This document shows positions 23,454 through 36,900 of a stretch of DNA of 64,000 nucleotides, piece by piece; the first letter of the stretch is position 1; the number at the start of each line of letters is the position of its first letter. Under the pieces are notes generated by a model. That model had not been told where the DNA came from. It did not search any database and worked only from the letters and a program-made list of their open reading frames with translations. Location of the stretch: NCBI GenBank assembly GCA_914767715.1, contig OU612075.1:10480001-10544000 (forward strand), written 5' to 3'. The translations under genes and the position numbers were made by a program. This DNA is from Membranipora membranacea. Its lineage: Eukaryota; Bryozoa; Gymnolaemata; Cheilostomatida; Membraniporidae.

Positions 23454-26400
23454 ATGAGGACTAAGAGTTTGCCAGAACGTAGACAAACCAACTCCGCTCA
23501 GTTTGACATGGAGGACTCCCCGGCCCGTCCTCTGAGAGATATCCTCACCAAAATACCTCAGATCAAACTGCATAAACTGACAAGCAGAGATATTGCTGAG
23601 TACCAAACGCAAACCTTCAAACCTCGGAGACAAACTGCTAAGTCAAAGCGAAAAGCTAAAAGTGACAGTAAAGTAAAAAGACTACCAGCGAAGCCAAGAA
23701 ATAGTTCACAGCCTGGTCCAATCAGACAATCAAGATATTCTGTAATGGTGTATGATGGTGATAAAGCAAAGCCAGTATGTGTGGTCCTACCTTCAACCCC
23801 AACACCTCTGAAAGTCCTCAAGCCTATGCCAACTATCTACCAGGGTAGCAATGAGAAACTAAGAATCACGTCCCACAAACCCACTGCCTGCAGTATATTG
23901 TGCAAAATGTGCGGTCAAGTTATCGATCCTTTCAAAACTGACAAACACTCGTGCGTCACAGTCCTAGAAACCTCTATCAAAGATGTTGTTCCTGCTAATA
24001 CGAAACTGAGGGTTGATCACAGTTATGTTGACGCTCTCCAAGATGAAACAAGCAACGAAACTGAAAATGCAGTGGAAGAGATTGTTATTGAGGATGTTTA
24101 TAGTGTCTCGGTACCTGTCTCACCTGCTTCAGGCTCTGACCAAACATCTATAGAGGATGAGACAGAGGTGGGTTCTAATGCCTCAACATATACTGCTCTT
24201 ACATCTTTGACGGCGGCTACAAGTTCCTCAGTTTCATCAAGCGATGTTGGTGCCAATAAAACAGAAACATCAAGCCAGCAAACCGTCTCATTACTCAAAC
24301 ATCAACAAACTATGAAGAAACTACCAAAACCGCCTGCACCAGAGGACATAAAACTTGTGAAATCGGCCTTGTCAATGCTGAAGAAAACCCCAGCAGTCAA
24401 CAGCTCAAAAATGGAGAAAAAGTATGAATTTAGTACGGATGGCTCAATCTCGCTTTTCTCATCGAAGATTCCAGTCACAAAAACAACTGGAGCAATATCA
24501 CAAAAGACTGCTGAGAAAGCTACCAATGAGAATCAAAGCGCTGACACTAGGGGAAAAGACGTATCCAAAAGCGTTCCTGTAACTGGAGAGCGTCCGGCTG
24601 TTGTGTATGTAACTGACCCTCAGTTAACTCAGTCGGAGATCAGTGAGAAACTGGTGAGTTAGTTATTGCAACTTTTATTGGTATTTAGTTATTTATTGCA
24701 ACTTTTATTGCATCTTTTATTGTTTGTTAGTTAGTGAAACTTTAATTGGTGATTATATAAGCAGAACGACTAAGTATCGCCACAGTTTTATTCCCACAAG
24801 CAATCAATTTTTAAATCTGTCACCTGAGTAGTATTGCTACACTTTTGATGCTAGTCACAAATAAAGATTATCTTCTCTTATCTTATATATACCAATGAGC
24901 AAGTAGCACTGCTGTAATAACATATTCGCTTAGACTGGGATTTAGATTTGGTGAGCAGATAACTCCACACAACAACAAATCAAAAACCCATCAGCCAATC
25001 AAAACAAAACCAAAACACAAGCACAAATGGCTCCATTTAGAAAAGCACAATATTAGTGATACATGAGTAGATTATACCACAGAAGAAATATCCAACATCA
25101 CCAATAATGAGGCCTCATTGTTGGCCTGAATCCCAGGCTAATATTCATGCTGTACTCAAAACCCATTTTTTGTAATTTTCTCAGATAAAATCGGTGCGAG
25201 ATAACTACAGGTTTAAGGAGTCTTATGGTGTACCTCTTTCCACCATCACAAAAAAACTTGGAACAGAAAATTATAGAGTACTAGACTGTGACCTCCTCAA
25301 ACTCTTCAGAGCTGCTATAAGTCCTGAGGTCAAACGAGATGGCTCGTAAGTTTGATTCAATTAATGGTTAGGGGAATGTCAAATATTCTAAATTTGATAA
25401 TAATACTCTGTTATTAGTTTTGTTGCACAGAAGATGGCACTATTTGAATGCTTTGGAAGCAACACGTCAGTGCTAGCAAAGTCGTCCTATATTGTTCAGT
25501 GAGTGTTTGGATTGATCGATTGGCTTCTCCAGTCTTATTACCTTCTCCGTTACTTTTATACAATTGATTGTTTCAAATAAGCTTTGTAATTTACTATTTA
25601 GGCATTTCACTCAACATTAAACCACTGCTGCCACAGCTGGACTTTGCCGAATGTTTGCCCAGCAGAGCCATTGGTCAAAAATTTAAATAGAGAGTTGTGG
25701 CCTCAAAACATCTAGCCAGCAGCTTTGCATGGAGCTATATGAGCTCTCAAAAGCAGCCAGCCACCACCATTGGTGATGACAAAAGTTGACCCTGACCAAT
25801 CAGGTGCCTTTAAAATTAAGTTGAGAACCAACATTTTTATTAGTGTTGGATCTCAGCTAGATTTTAAAGGCACCTGATTGATCAGGGTCAACTTTTGTCA
25901 ACACTAATGGTGGATGGCTAGGGAAGAAGATACTCCCTACATTTTGAGAGCTCATATAACTCCATGCAAAGCTACTGGCTAGATGTTTTGATGCCACAAC
26001 TCTCTACTTAAATTTTTGACCAATGGCTCTGCTGGGCAAAGCCCAGCTGTGTCAGCAGTGGTTTAAGACGAGGAAGTACTTTAAAGGTACCATCTTCATT
26101 ATAGGGAAAATAGTACCTATGCAGTACCTTCACATCACAACTTAGAATGGAACTCGGTTGGCACTGGGCGACAGGCTGTTTATGAGCCTACAGTGGTAGA
26201 CTAAGAACTCAAGAATAATACCAAAATCCTGATTCTTTCACTACCGCTTACATAACTCCAACAGCAAAAACTGCCTTGGTACAAACTGCTTTTGTCTGTT
26301 GATAGAATTTAGCATTGACTTTCTGTTTCAGTGCTATGTATCTCTTGAATGTCCAGCCAACTTACTTCCCCGCTGACAAAAATTCACCAGGAGTTGAAGA

Positions 26401-29400
26401 GTCAGTTAAGTCCACAGACAAGGAACAGCAGGATACAAACGATGCAGCTAAGCTTGACCAACAGGTAAGACTTCTTTGTGTCAATCATATCATGTCGAAG
26501 GAACAAGACCATACAAGATTATTCTACCAACCAAATCACATTTTTTGCACAATTCTGCTCCCAATAATCTCATAAAATCACTGCATGATGGGCTCAAGCT
26601 TGGTTTCAATTTATTCATTACTCTTTCATTTCATCTAAATTTGACCAAAGGTATCAGTTGTAATGGCTGGTGCACATTGTCCCAGACGACCATCCCAGAT
26701 AGCCATCCCAGTCAATGTGAACATGAAAATGACACAATCCCAGACTGTCCGGGTCCGTCTGGGATAGTATCTGGAAAGTTTGTGAGCGTCAATTTGCATC
26801 TGGGTGCTATGTGAACCAGACATTTGGATGATCTGGGTTGAGCTGGGACTATCTGGGACGCTCCTAAACAATGTGAATATCATCCCAGCACCATCCCAGA
26901 CAAAAACCTAACTGCTAATCTGGGATGAATTTTACAATGTGAACATAAGACTGGGACCATATGGGATAAGCATCTGGGATGGCATCCCAATGTCATCTGG
27001 GACAATGTGAACCAGCCTTAAGCGTCAAACTTTCCCGATGCTGTCCCAGACGGAACCAGACTCATTTTGCATCTGGGTGCTATGTGACCAGACATTTGGA
27101 TGATCTGGGTCAATCTGGGACGATCCTAAACAATGTGAACATCATCCCAGCACTATCCCAGACAAAAATCTAACTGCTCGTCTGGGATGAATTTTATAAT
27201 GTGAGCATAAGACTGAGACCATCTGGGATAAGCATCTGGGATGGCATCCCAATTTCATCTGGGACAATGTGAAGCAGCCATAAGATTTGCACCTTTGTCA
27301 AGCTTGTCAAGACAGGCTACCTTGTGGAATGACCGGAAAACGTCCCTCGGTACTCGCTAGAGCAGTTGAAGACCCTTGATATTTTTTGTTGTTTCCAAGC
27401 TTTATTCCAGTTATTCATGTCCTTGGGCTTCTAGTGTCTAATACGAATATGGGTGGGTAGGTTGAGCACCCTTTCCAATTTTTAAGGTTCCCAAGCTGCT
27501 GCTCAGTTTAATTATAAAGAACTTTTCTAATCACCTTTTCTGATGAGCTAAGAACCTTGTTACATGATATCTCATTGGACAATTCATTTTGGTTTTCCGA
27601 TATCTCTGTTGATAAAATTCTGAGTAAATGTGTTTGATCATAGAGATTTAGAACTGTGTTTGTACTATCATTTGTGATTATTTTTTCAGACTAATGCTTC
27701 AAAGCCGCGGCCTAAGAGAAAGTTTAAAAGCCTATTGTCGACTGTGCCGACTGTCTATGATCGCGTAGATACTAACAACCATCCCCATACTGGTCGGGCG
27801 TGCAAGGTAAAGTTTGAAGTTAAGTAGTGTAAAAAGTTTTGAAAAGTGTTTTTTGAGATGTGGAGACACAATCTAGCTTGCCTGGATGGATGGTAAATGA
27901 GTAAATGCGTTTGATCGTAGAGATTTAGCACAAATACTAAATTTGTACTAGCATTTGTGATTATTTTTTCAGACTGATGCTTCAAAGCCGCGGCGTAAGA
28001 GAAAGTTAGAAAGTACATTTTGGCCTGTGCCGACTGTCTATGATCACATGGATACTAACGAACATCCCCATACTGGTCCGAACTCTACTAAGAAAACACG
28101 AATACACTCTGCAACCCGTCGGGAGTTCAAGGTAAAGTTTGAAGTTAAGTAATGTTTAAAGTGTTTTTTTGAGAAGTGGAGACACAATCTAGCTTGCCTA
28201 GAAAATTAAGCTATTGCTAGTCGTCAAAAACTCAAATATATTTATTGCAATAATTTTAGTTCTGGCCACACGTCAGCCTGGGATAGACATTCCAACAGAA
28301 AAATATTTCTAAACAATTAAGTGAGCATTACTCCTCACAGGATTGATGCAGAGAAACTTGCGATAATTGATGCTAGGGCACGATTTAAGTTAGACAAACT
28401 CACAGAGCTCATACCCCGTCATTACATCCACATCCATTGAATTTAAAATAATAATATCAATGTAATGGATATATTTATTGAATTTAACAAACTTATTTAT
28501 TTAATCATTAAATTTATTGATTTAAATTTTATAAATGTAATATAGTATCTATGAAATCCACATCCCATGTTTTAATGTTGACAGAAAGCTATCAAGGAAC
28601 ACTTTGAGCCCGCTGATGGAGTCGGTATAAGACTGGCTCGATTTAGAGACTGCGTGACAAACTGCTACTCCTTCCCTGAGAGCTTCGCTAAACCATGCGG
28701 AGCAACTTTACGCACTCTGCGTAATGTCATCGGGCCGCATGTCAGAATCATGCATTCGGACAGGTAAGGTCAATTTTTTTTTGAGAGAGAGATTATTTCA
28801 ACTTCATTGAGTTGAAGGTTATTGTGGCTTGCCATAGTCTGTTTCGGTTTTCCTGGTCAGCAAGGGTGATTAGATAAGATAAGAAACCCTGGAGTTTGAA
28901 TAGTTTGGGGCAGGCTAAATTTTAGTTAGCGTTTGTTTTCACAAGCTAGGGTGGGAACTTGTGAAGTTATGGCGTTGAGTAAATGAAAGATAGTCACAAC
29001 TCTTACTATTCCAAGGCGAGTTTTCTTCCCTGTGAAAACTACACTCCCTAAAAGGCGTTTCTCCTCTATAGCCGGCAAGATTTACTGATTGTGTATGCAG
29101 CCTCAGTAGACCTATAGTGACTGGCAGAGTCATCACAATCAAATGCCCAATAAGGTCAAATTGAACATTATACCTAGAAGATCGTGGTTCACTTTTTCCA
29201 CCTTATTTCAACTCATTTTGTTTTTCTGTTCAACACTTTGAAACAATTTTATTATGCTTTCCAAAAATATACTCTATAATTATTATTCTTAGTCTTTCAT
29301 TACAGTTGCAGGCATTTGTAGCATACATTTAAATTTGTTGTACAGAAGCTTTCTTTTATTTACAGTCATATGTATATACTGAATATGAAGTGTAGAGAGA

Positions 29401-32400
29401 AATTCCACATAGGTAAACTTACTAGTAAGTCTTTATCAGCAGTTTCAGCGGTCAGCAGAATAACCAAGGAACCTGTTAAAACCGCCTTACCACATACCAA
29501 CACTTCTCCCAAACAAAACCAAACTCCTCAAAAACTGCAAGGGCAAGACAAACTTGCACAAGACACAGTACAGCACCAACTAGCATCTACCCAATCAACA
29601 ACGAAAACACTAGACAAACAAGAAAAAAACGCAATCCATCATCAACTAACACCTTCCGATATTGAAACAGATGCTTTTGACTACCTGCAAAATGAAATAC
29701 AACATCATCAACAAACACCTACGGCTATGGAAACAGATGTTATCGATGACCAAACAGATGGGTATACCTCAGCTGAAGCCGGTCAGAGCAGTGCAGGAAA
29801 TAAAAATCCTCCTTACACAAGAACAGATGCTAATGTTTCCTCCTACAAAACAGAATCCGATGCTGTGGTAAGTATAAACACATGGTTCCCCCTAGAATTT
29901 TTGAGTGGAGGGAGGAAAGGGTCACACAATGAAGGTCAGGTATCTTGTGTCTCATTGTCCTATACACAAAATATATTAGTCTGCAGAAATCCTAAATATT
30001 TGCTTGTCATATAATGAACTGCTTGCGAAAAATTGAAATTTCCATGGTTATTCCGCTGGTTGCAAATGTGCGAATGCATCGGGATGGGAAGCTACGTTGC
30101 AGATATTTTCCAGCGCTTGGCCGAGAGCATGTATGCCTATCAAAATTAAGTTTGTTTTTTTTAAACTGCATGATAAATTCCTATCCGAGATTTTTGTGCA
30201 AGACCTTCATTGATATCCTAGTACAGACAACCAATTACTCAAAGCTCCTACTGAGTCACTCCATGCTACCATCCCCAAAATACTCGTTGCCAAAATCTGT
30301 TGTACCCATCCGATAGGATGACAAATTCATTCAAATGAAAAGTTTTGCTGCGTTAAAATTATTTTCGTCGCAATAGGTAAAACCCTGACTTGTGGAAATG
30401 AAATGTAGCTCTCAACTGTGTGTGGGGTTTTACATTAATCATTAATAATCGATTTTCTTATCACTGCACATCTGCTTTTGCCTATTATGAAGTTTTTCAG
30501 ATTTTATCATGATGCAAACTATTTTTTTACCGATTCTCCTCTGTTGACAGAGGGCGCTGTTCAAGATGATATACAAGTACAGCCCTGGCAGTGTTATGAC
30601 AGTCAAGGATATCAAGGCAGACGTCGCGAAGTTTGGTTTATTTCTCGCCGTCTCTCAAATAGGACCTATGCTACAACTCGCCATACACAAGAAAATATCA
30701 TATGCACAACAAAGGTAAGTAAAATATATAATATATATTATACCATATTATGTGTAATATATATATAATAGATTATATAATTATATATAGTATACCATAA
30801 TATATATACCATATTGTATAAGTTATATAATATACAATATTATATATATTATGCCATATCATATATAAAATACCATATTTTACATTGTACAGTGTGTTAT
30901 TTATAATATTGGCCCTGCTCTGATCCCAGTTCATTTACTGGCTATTATTGAGTGATTTAGTGATTTCCATAGAGTTAATAATAAACCTAGACAGGACGCC
31001 ATATACAGCTGAAGTGAGGCACTTAATTGTGAATTCAACGTTGTAACGACATTGGAAGGTGTAGAAGCAATGATGCTATCCACAATCCAGGTTTTCTGTT
31101 CATTACTCGATCAATTTCAAAAGGATTTTGGGTCTGAAAATCGCTTTACCATCAGCAGCATCTTGTTATCAACATGATGTTATTTCATCCTCACAAAACT
31201 GTAGCTAGTATTTTTTCCTCTAAGCATTCTCCTCTAAACAATTTGAACAATTTATCTTTTGTATTTGAAGATTTGCTAGTATATTAATATTAACTCGGAC
31301 TACCACTGCAAGTCTGGGAAACTTGTCTTGATGGAATTCTAAGTGAGACTTCAATCTCATAATTGTCACCTCACTATATATTTCTACAAATTATTTGCCC
31401 GTTAGGTGACAATAATTATATTCAAGTTTTATTTAGTTATCTTTGAGATGTACAGAATTTGATGTACATCAATTTGTCATACTTGTAGCCGGACTCAAGC
31501 TGTCATGTGATTTTAATAATAATAATAATAATAATTTGTCATACTTGCAGACCTATACTGTGTAACACAAGTTGCATTTAGTCAGTTAGTATCGATTTTT
31601 ATATATTTACTTATTTAATTTTGGCTTTTACCTTATACAAGGGGGATTCTCTTTAGCAATCTTATGCACCAGTAAAAAATTTTATTTCATGTCAACATCT
31701 CTTGAGAGAGGGTTTTAAAATTAAACAATCAACTAAAGTTGTCATGTGATTTTGTAGTAGAACCAGTGTCTCTAATATCGAACGGAGACTGACCGAAACT
31801 GAGCTGACATGTTATCTGCATGCCAGACAGACAGTACAAGGTGTTGAGATCGACAAAGCTCGAGTACAGGGACAGGTAACGTTAATATTAATAATTGTAT
31901 GATAATATTTAATAATTTTTAATATTATATAATTATATAATATAAATAATTATATTATTATAACATTATATAATGATTGAATAATATTAATAAATTGAAT
32001 AAATCAAATAGTTAATTGGTGTTCTGGGGGGTATTTCAGTTATAATTAGTGATGTTTGGTGTATCAAATAATTGCTATCACTTCACAATATCCCATTTAG
32101 TTAGCAGACTCCGCTAGTCTTCATTGATGAAAAAGGTGTCCTGCCAAGATTTTCTTGAGAATAGTAGATTTATTAATTTCGCATAAATTCGAACCTTTCC
32201 AATTTAAAGTTTGTCATTGTTTATTCACCCAAAATTGATTTTGAGAGCCTGTGCAACAGAGTTGTGCTTGCAAAAGGTTTCAAGTCTAGTTTTCACTTTC
32301 ACTGAAGTATGATTTAACTGATTTTGAAGTTTCTCAAACCGACGTATATACATAAAGTTGCTTTGTCGTCTCGTTTCAGGATGACTTCGTGGATTATTTG

Positions 32401-33939
32401 AAATCAGGATCAGATATAGTTGTTCAGATGAGAAGAATGTTTCCCCAGGATTTTGCCGATAGGATAATCACTGCCGCTAAGCTTGTATCTAGACAGGAAG
32501 TGGATAAGTTCAGTCAGAACGACGCATCGCTCGTGTTGAAAGTCCCTTCAAACCAGCTGGACTTTGAAGAACTGCACAATTTATACGCAACTCACCTACC
32601 TCACACCACTAAGCTACTGAGTGTTTTTGACACATATACAGGACTTAAATTTGCAGCAACCCATCCGAAAGCCATACCAGTCGGGAAGAAACGGAGTATC
32701 AGGATACGATCTGAGAAAATAAAAACTGCAGCTCTCATAACTAAATACATCGGTCATAGTGATAGACAGCTCAGCGCCTGGGCACAATATATGCATTCTC
32801 TTCTATCTGAAAACAAGGCAAAGCGGGCCATGATATATAAAATGTCTGAGTTGGGAGACTGCACTCTCCGTTCTTCACTTAAGATAAAGTCAGATGTCAG
32901 TGAAGAAGAAAGAGGCTATGGTGTGCTGCTTACTGTAGAAAATGTCAAACTCACCGAAGATAGTCAAGATAAAAGTCTTATGCCTGGAAAACAGACAGCT
33001 GTAACACCAAAACCCGGAAAACCAACTATTGGAAAACCCACCACGGGAAAACCCACTTCTGGTAAACCCGCTCCTGGAAAACCCACTCATGCTACCAAAA
33101 CATCTAACAAGAAGCAGACAGCTGTGTCGATAAGTCATTCAGCGTCATCTCCGATAACCCACATGGTGACCAACCGGCAAACTATTGATATGAGCAAGAT
33201 ACCTGAGCAGAGTGTAAGGAGGCCATCTTACTCTATAGCTAATGTTAGCGTAGTCGGTATAGGTGCTTCGGATGAATCCAGTACCAGAGCAGACCAGATT
33301 AATTCTAAGCTGGTTGGTCTGTCAGGGCAAGCTGGTACTGTTGCAGCGGTTGCCAATTCGGAAAACGCGACGAGCTCTCAATCCCTGCAACAGCCCTCAC
33401 TACAAACAAATAATATGCAACGATCCGACCAATGTAAGCCTGTTGTTGTTGCTAAAAGAGTGACCGTGATCGGCCAATCAGCTACTAAGCAAATGTCTCC
33501 TGTTTCTCGCTGTGAACAGTTAGCAGGCTCCAAGGTGTCAAAGGGCAAGTTGAAGAGCTTGGGCAGTACAAAGTCAAGTACCGGTTCCCAACTAAAATTT
33601 GCTGGCAAAACTTCGCTGGGAACACCTAACAAAACTATTATAGGCTCTCCTACAATCTCCGGTCAGCCATCCAAGCCCCCAGATAACTCCTCCACAAGTC
33701 TCAAACCTAAGTCAAAGCTAATTATCACCGTCATCGGCGGAAAGTCTGCCCTGCAGAAACCTAAAACCACTGCTCCGAGCAAAAATAAAATTTCCAAAAG
33801 GATAAGGGCACTCCTTCAGTCTACAGAGCATACCGTAGTAACAATTGACAAACAAGCAAACCAAAGGGACAAGAGCACAAGTAAAGTGGTAGTCACACGC
33901 AAACGGCTTACTGATGTGAAGCCTGAGATCGCAGACTAA
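23454..33939 (+). CDS. Unrecognised 10-exon gene, ~1430-residue basic, low-complexity protein
   Basis: Exons: 23454-24653, 25185-25345, 26332-26464, 27690-27806, 27973-28131, 28585-28763, 29366-29867, 30551-30714, 31758-31875, 32380-33939. All borders are GT/AG, every phase matches, and the total is 1430 codons plus TAA. An in-frame ATG at 23328 would add 42 residues but sits in a repeat. Residues 1-100 are very basic (KSKRKAKSDSKVKRLPAK), suggesting nuclear or nucleic-acid binding. C150-x2-C153-x11-H165-x-C167 could bind one zinc ion. Residues 200-400 are acidic/Ser-Thr-rich. Exons 4 and 5 are duplicates. Residues ~591-690 and ~818-1050 look folded and helical (for example FGLFLAVSQIGPMLQLAIHK and AWAQYMHSLLSENKAKRAM). 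A GKPT-type repeat lies near 1123-1150, and the tail is Lys/Ser-rich. I recognise no family and assign no function; a chromatin or DNA-linked role is only a guess from composition. Confidence 0.8.
25431..25465 (+). other. Possible skipped or relic exon in intron 2 of unrecognised gene
   Basis: A GTTGCACAG acceptor precedes 35 nt that continue the frame of exon 2 (RWHYLNALEAT) to a GTCAGT donor-like site. Including it would put exon 3 out of frame, so it is left out of the model. Its reading (HYLNAL) resembles the start of exon 3 (MYLLNV). Confidence 0.25.
25617..26066. mobile_element. 442-bp palindromic foldback element flanked by TTAA
   Basis: The element (25621-26062) starts ACCACTGCTGCCACAGCTGG and ends with the imperfect reverse complement of that. 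The two halves pair almost end to end (arms about 215 bp with scattered mismatches) around a centre near 25841. It is flanked by TTAA on both sides (25617-25620 and 26063-26066), the target site of piggyBac-type transposases. No ORF. It is probably a non-autonomous MITE, in intron 2 of the unrecognised gene. Confidence 0.8.
26660..27290. mobile_element. TCTGGGA/TCCCAGA-rich repeat with internal ~275-bp duplication
   Basis: The region is saturated with CATCTGGGATGGCATCCC-like strings in both orientations. The block from about 26785 to 27018 recurs from about 27063 to 27290 with few changes (GCATCTGGGTGCTATGTGA, CCAGACATTTGGATGATCTG, TAAGCATCTGGGATGGCATC). It lies in intron 3 of the unrecognised gene. 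It looks like a non-autonomous element with palindromic subterminal repeats. ORFs crossing it are low complexity. Confidence 0.6.
27620..28200 (+). repeat. Tandem duplication containing exons 4 and 5 of unrecognised gene
   Basis: Two units of roughly 275-300 bp (about 27620-27895 and 27898-28200) share the upstream intron, acceptor (ATTATTTTTTCAG), exon start (ASKPR-KRK), the PTVYD motif, HPHTG, the donor (GTAAAGTTTGAAG) and the downstream intron start. Unit 2 carries an extra coding stretch (STKKTRIHSATRREF). Both exons are phase 0, so either can be skipped in frame. Confidence 0.85.
30716..30890. repeat. TA-rich low-complexity tract
   Basis: Immediately after the exon 8 donor, about 175 bp consist almost only of A and T with many TATATA palindromes. 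Similar AT tracts lie at 31888-31990, and an (AAT)n microsatellite at about 31516-31540. All are intronic. Confidence 0.7.
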
Positions 33940-36900
33940 CTATTAATACCATACTTTAACTTCAGACTATTTGATACGCTTTGATATTTTCTGTGTTTGA
34001 CAACCTTTGTCTGAATGTTTATATACTGGGAATTTTTGTCAACTACAACCATATCCGAAGTATGTCCCAAACTCCCATGCCTGTATTAAGTTTGATCCTA
34101 TTTGCCTGCTTTTGGAGTTGTCACTCGCAGATTTGATGCGACATGAAATGCGGTCGCTATGAATCATACTTGTCCTATCCCATTTTCTTGTAATTACCCA
34201 ACCTGACATGATATGCGGTAGATATGCCTAATTTCGTAACATTAGTTGAATTCTTGTAAATCAAATATTGTCTGAACACGCAGGTCAAGCATCAAAGTTT
34301 GCATTGTAATTATTAATTTCAGCAATTTGTTCTCTATTTTTCAAAGTAATTTGTATATCATTGTATAAATATAAATGTAAATATGTTCCTGGCATGATGG
34401 GTTCTGTATTGCGTAATAATAATGATAGTAATGTAGCCCTAGTACCAACCGTTACATGGGTTGATAGTGGCCTGGATTTTTGAACAGTGATCGAGAGCTG
34501 GTGCGCAAAATGATTTCTGTCATGTCCATCTTGGAGCGTTATCAAGTCTGTGAATACTGGGAGAGTGAGACTATGACTCTTTGTGCTAAAACCTGCTGAA
34601 TGGTATAAAAAAGCATGATTTACTCACCTTAGATAAACATGACTTCATCCCAAACCCCTCTACGCAGTCCTGTTGGTCATCCTCTCCTGCTTCTTAATTC
34701 TAGGCCACGTGAACAAGTCTGCATACCAAGCGTAATCCTGAAAATTAAATAAGTATTATAGAAGCTAGTGAAATACCCAAGTGTCTTGTATACAAGCTAC
34801 GCATTGTCAGAAAAGACAGAGATACGATCCCATTATGCATTATTCTGGAACTTCCAGTGATGATGTAATTACTGATAACACAAAGAGTTATTCCAATCCC
34901 AATGCATTGAGCTGAACTTGCTGGGAATTCCACTCTCAAGGTGCATTGTGGGAATGCTGACAATACATCCCATTTTAATTTGACTGGGTGATCAATATTT
35001 AACAAACTGCTGGCGCAAGAGGCACCACTGAGGTAAAATTGTAGTTTTGCATATCAGCATATGTTTGTATGATGTTTTGTAGTCTGAGCCCCCCAGACTT
35101 TTGCCCACCCCTGACGGCCCCCAGGCGTGTTTTGTTTTGTTAGCTATCTCATGCACTTGCAAAAATGCTCGTTCTGCATATCCTTACTCCTCTTAGGCAT
35201 ATATCATTTTTTATCCTAGCGATGCAACACATAGGTTATGATTATCTCAGCTCTGTTGCATAAAATGATTCAACAAAGAGCTAGATTGGGTAACTCCGAC
35301 AAACATAGGTTGATATATAGAACGACAGTCGTGGCACTTTTACAATGAAATGATTTACTTGTCAGAGTGTAGGATTTCCCATGCAAAAGAACCACTATAG
35401 CCTTGTCTCATCTGCCATCAACAAACTGCCTCAAAGACTTTCTGAAAATATAAATAGCCATAGGAAAGTTTGTCACAGAGGGGTACAACAATATCAGGGT
35501 GCTTGAATACCAAGAGTACCTAGTATATATTAGCTAGTCAATAATTTAGCTAGTCTTAGGGTGACCTAATGTTGACTACGGTAAATCTTTACTCCCCAAG
35601 GTGGGAGTTTTATATGATGTTATGAGGTTGACTAATGTTAGCTTGCCATAATTTACGTTATTTTATGCAAATGCAAAAAGGCTCCTTCTGCTAATCTTTT
35701 ACATCTCATAGGTATACAGCATTTTTTTCTCATTTTGTCGGCAGCATATAGGGTCATGATGACCTCAGCTCAGGTGCATTGAGTTCAAATAAGAGGACTG
35801 AACAAGAAAATAGCAACTCTAGAAGTAACTGCCAGAAATATGGAACAATTATCGTCAGACATTTGCAAATGCAGTGAGTTACCTGCGTCACTGGGACACT
35901 GATTCCATAACGCAGAAAACAGCTATACAAGTGTTCGTCTGTCATCAACAGCATTCTACAAATACAAATAGTCATTGGAAAGTATGCCGTTGGCGGTTGC
36001 AACTTGTTGCTGTAATACAAATAATACCTAGAACATCTGCGCTGGGGGAGGGGCGTTGAGCAGGGTGGGAGGGAGGGGGCAAGAGTTTGATGAGCTCTAA
36101 CTAGCACCTGATGGGAGTTAGAATTTAAAAGAGACAGATAGCGTACCCAAAGTGGTGATCACTCTAGACTAACATTGGCTAGGTGGGATTACTTTTATTG
36201 GGTATAAGATCCAGTGAATTATGTTTAATTTGGAGAAAAATAATGGAGATTGAGTGCACTTTCTGCATTGTTCTATTTACAAAACAGCGTAGCACACAAA
36301 AACCAGATCACGAGAAGCCAGATTTGGGTATACCCATAGTTCACAAAGCTCTATTCAATTTCCGACTTGGTCAAGTGTTTGGAGTATTTAAACAACAATG
36401 GTGAGCATATGGAACTCATACAGATAAAAAAGCAAGGCCCAATTTCAGATTCTGGTTTCATATGATTTTCCTACACAAGCATTGATACCCACGGTTCGAT
36501 GAAACTTCTAGGAATTTGAATGTGAGATGTGTGCCTATTGGATATGCTCTCTGCTTTGGAATGCGCTTTTGAACTTTTTTGAACTATTTTGAACTATTTT
36601 GAACCATTTTGAACCATTTTGAACCTTTTTGAACCATTTTGAACCTTTTTGAACCATTTTGAACCATTTTAAACTAGTTTTAACTATTTTAAACAATTTG
36701 AATTATTTGAACTATAGTGATACCTGTGTCTTCTCCATAGTAGTTCTGTCACGTTATTCTGTGATCCGTTGACTCTGAACAGAAGAAACTCCATAATGTT
36801 TTTTACACCATCTCCATGCACACTTACTTGCCAATGTTGTAAAGCTACTGCATTGTGGAATGGATTCGTTAATAGTTTCAGTACCTGTTTCTAACTAACC

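Noticed and set aside
30478-30768. Reading frame EGAVQDDIQVQPW for exon 8 of the unrecognised gene
   Set aside because: Junction phase selects the frame starting RALFKMIYKY, which also joins exon 9 in frame and looks like a folded helical segment.
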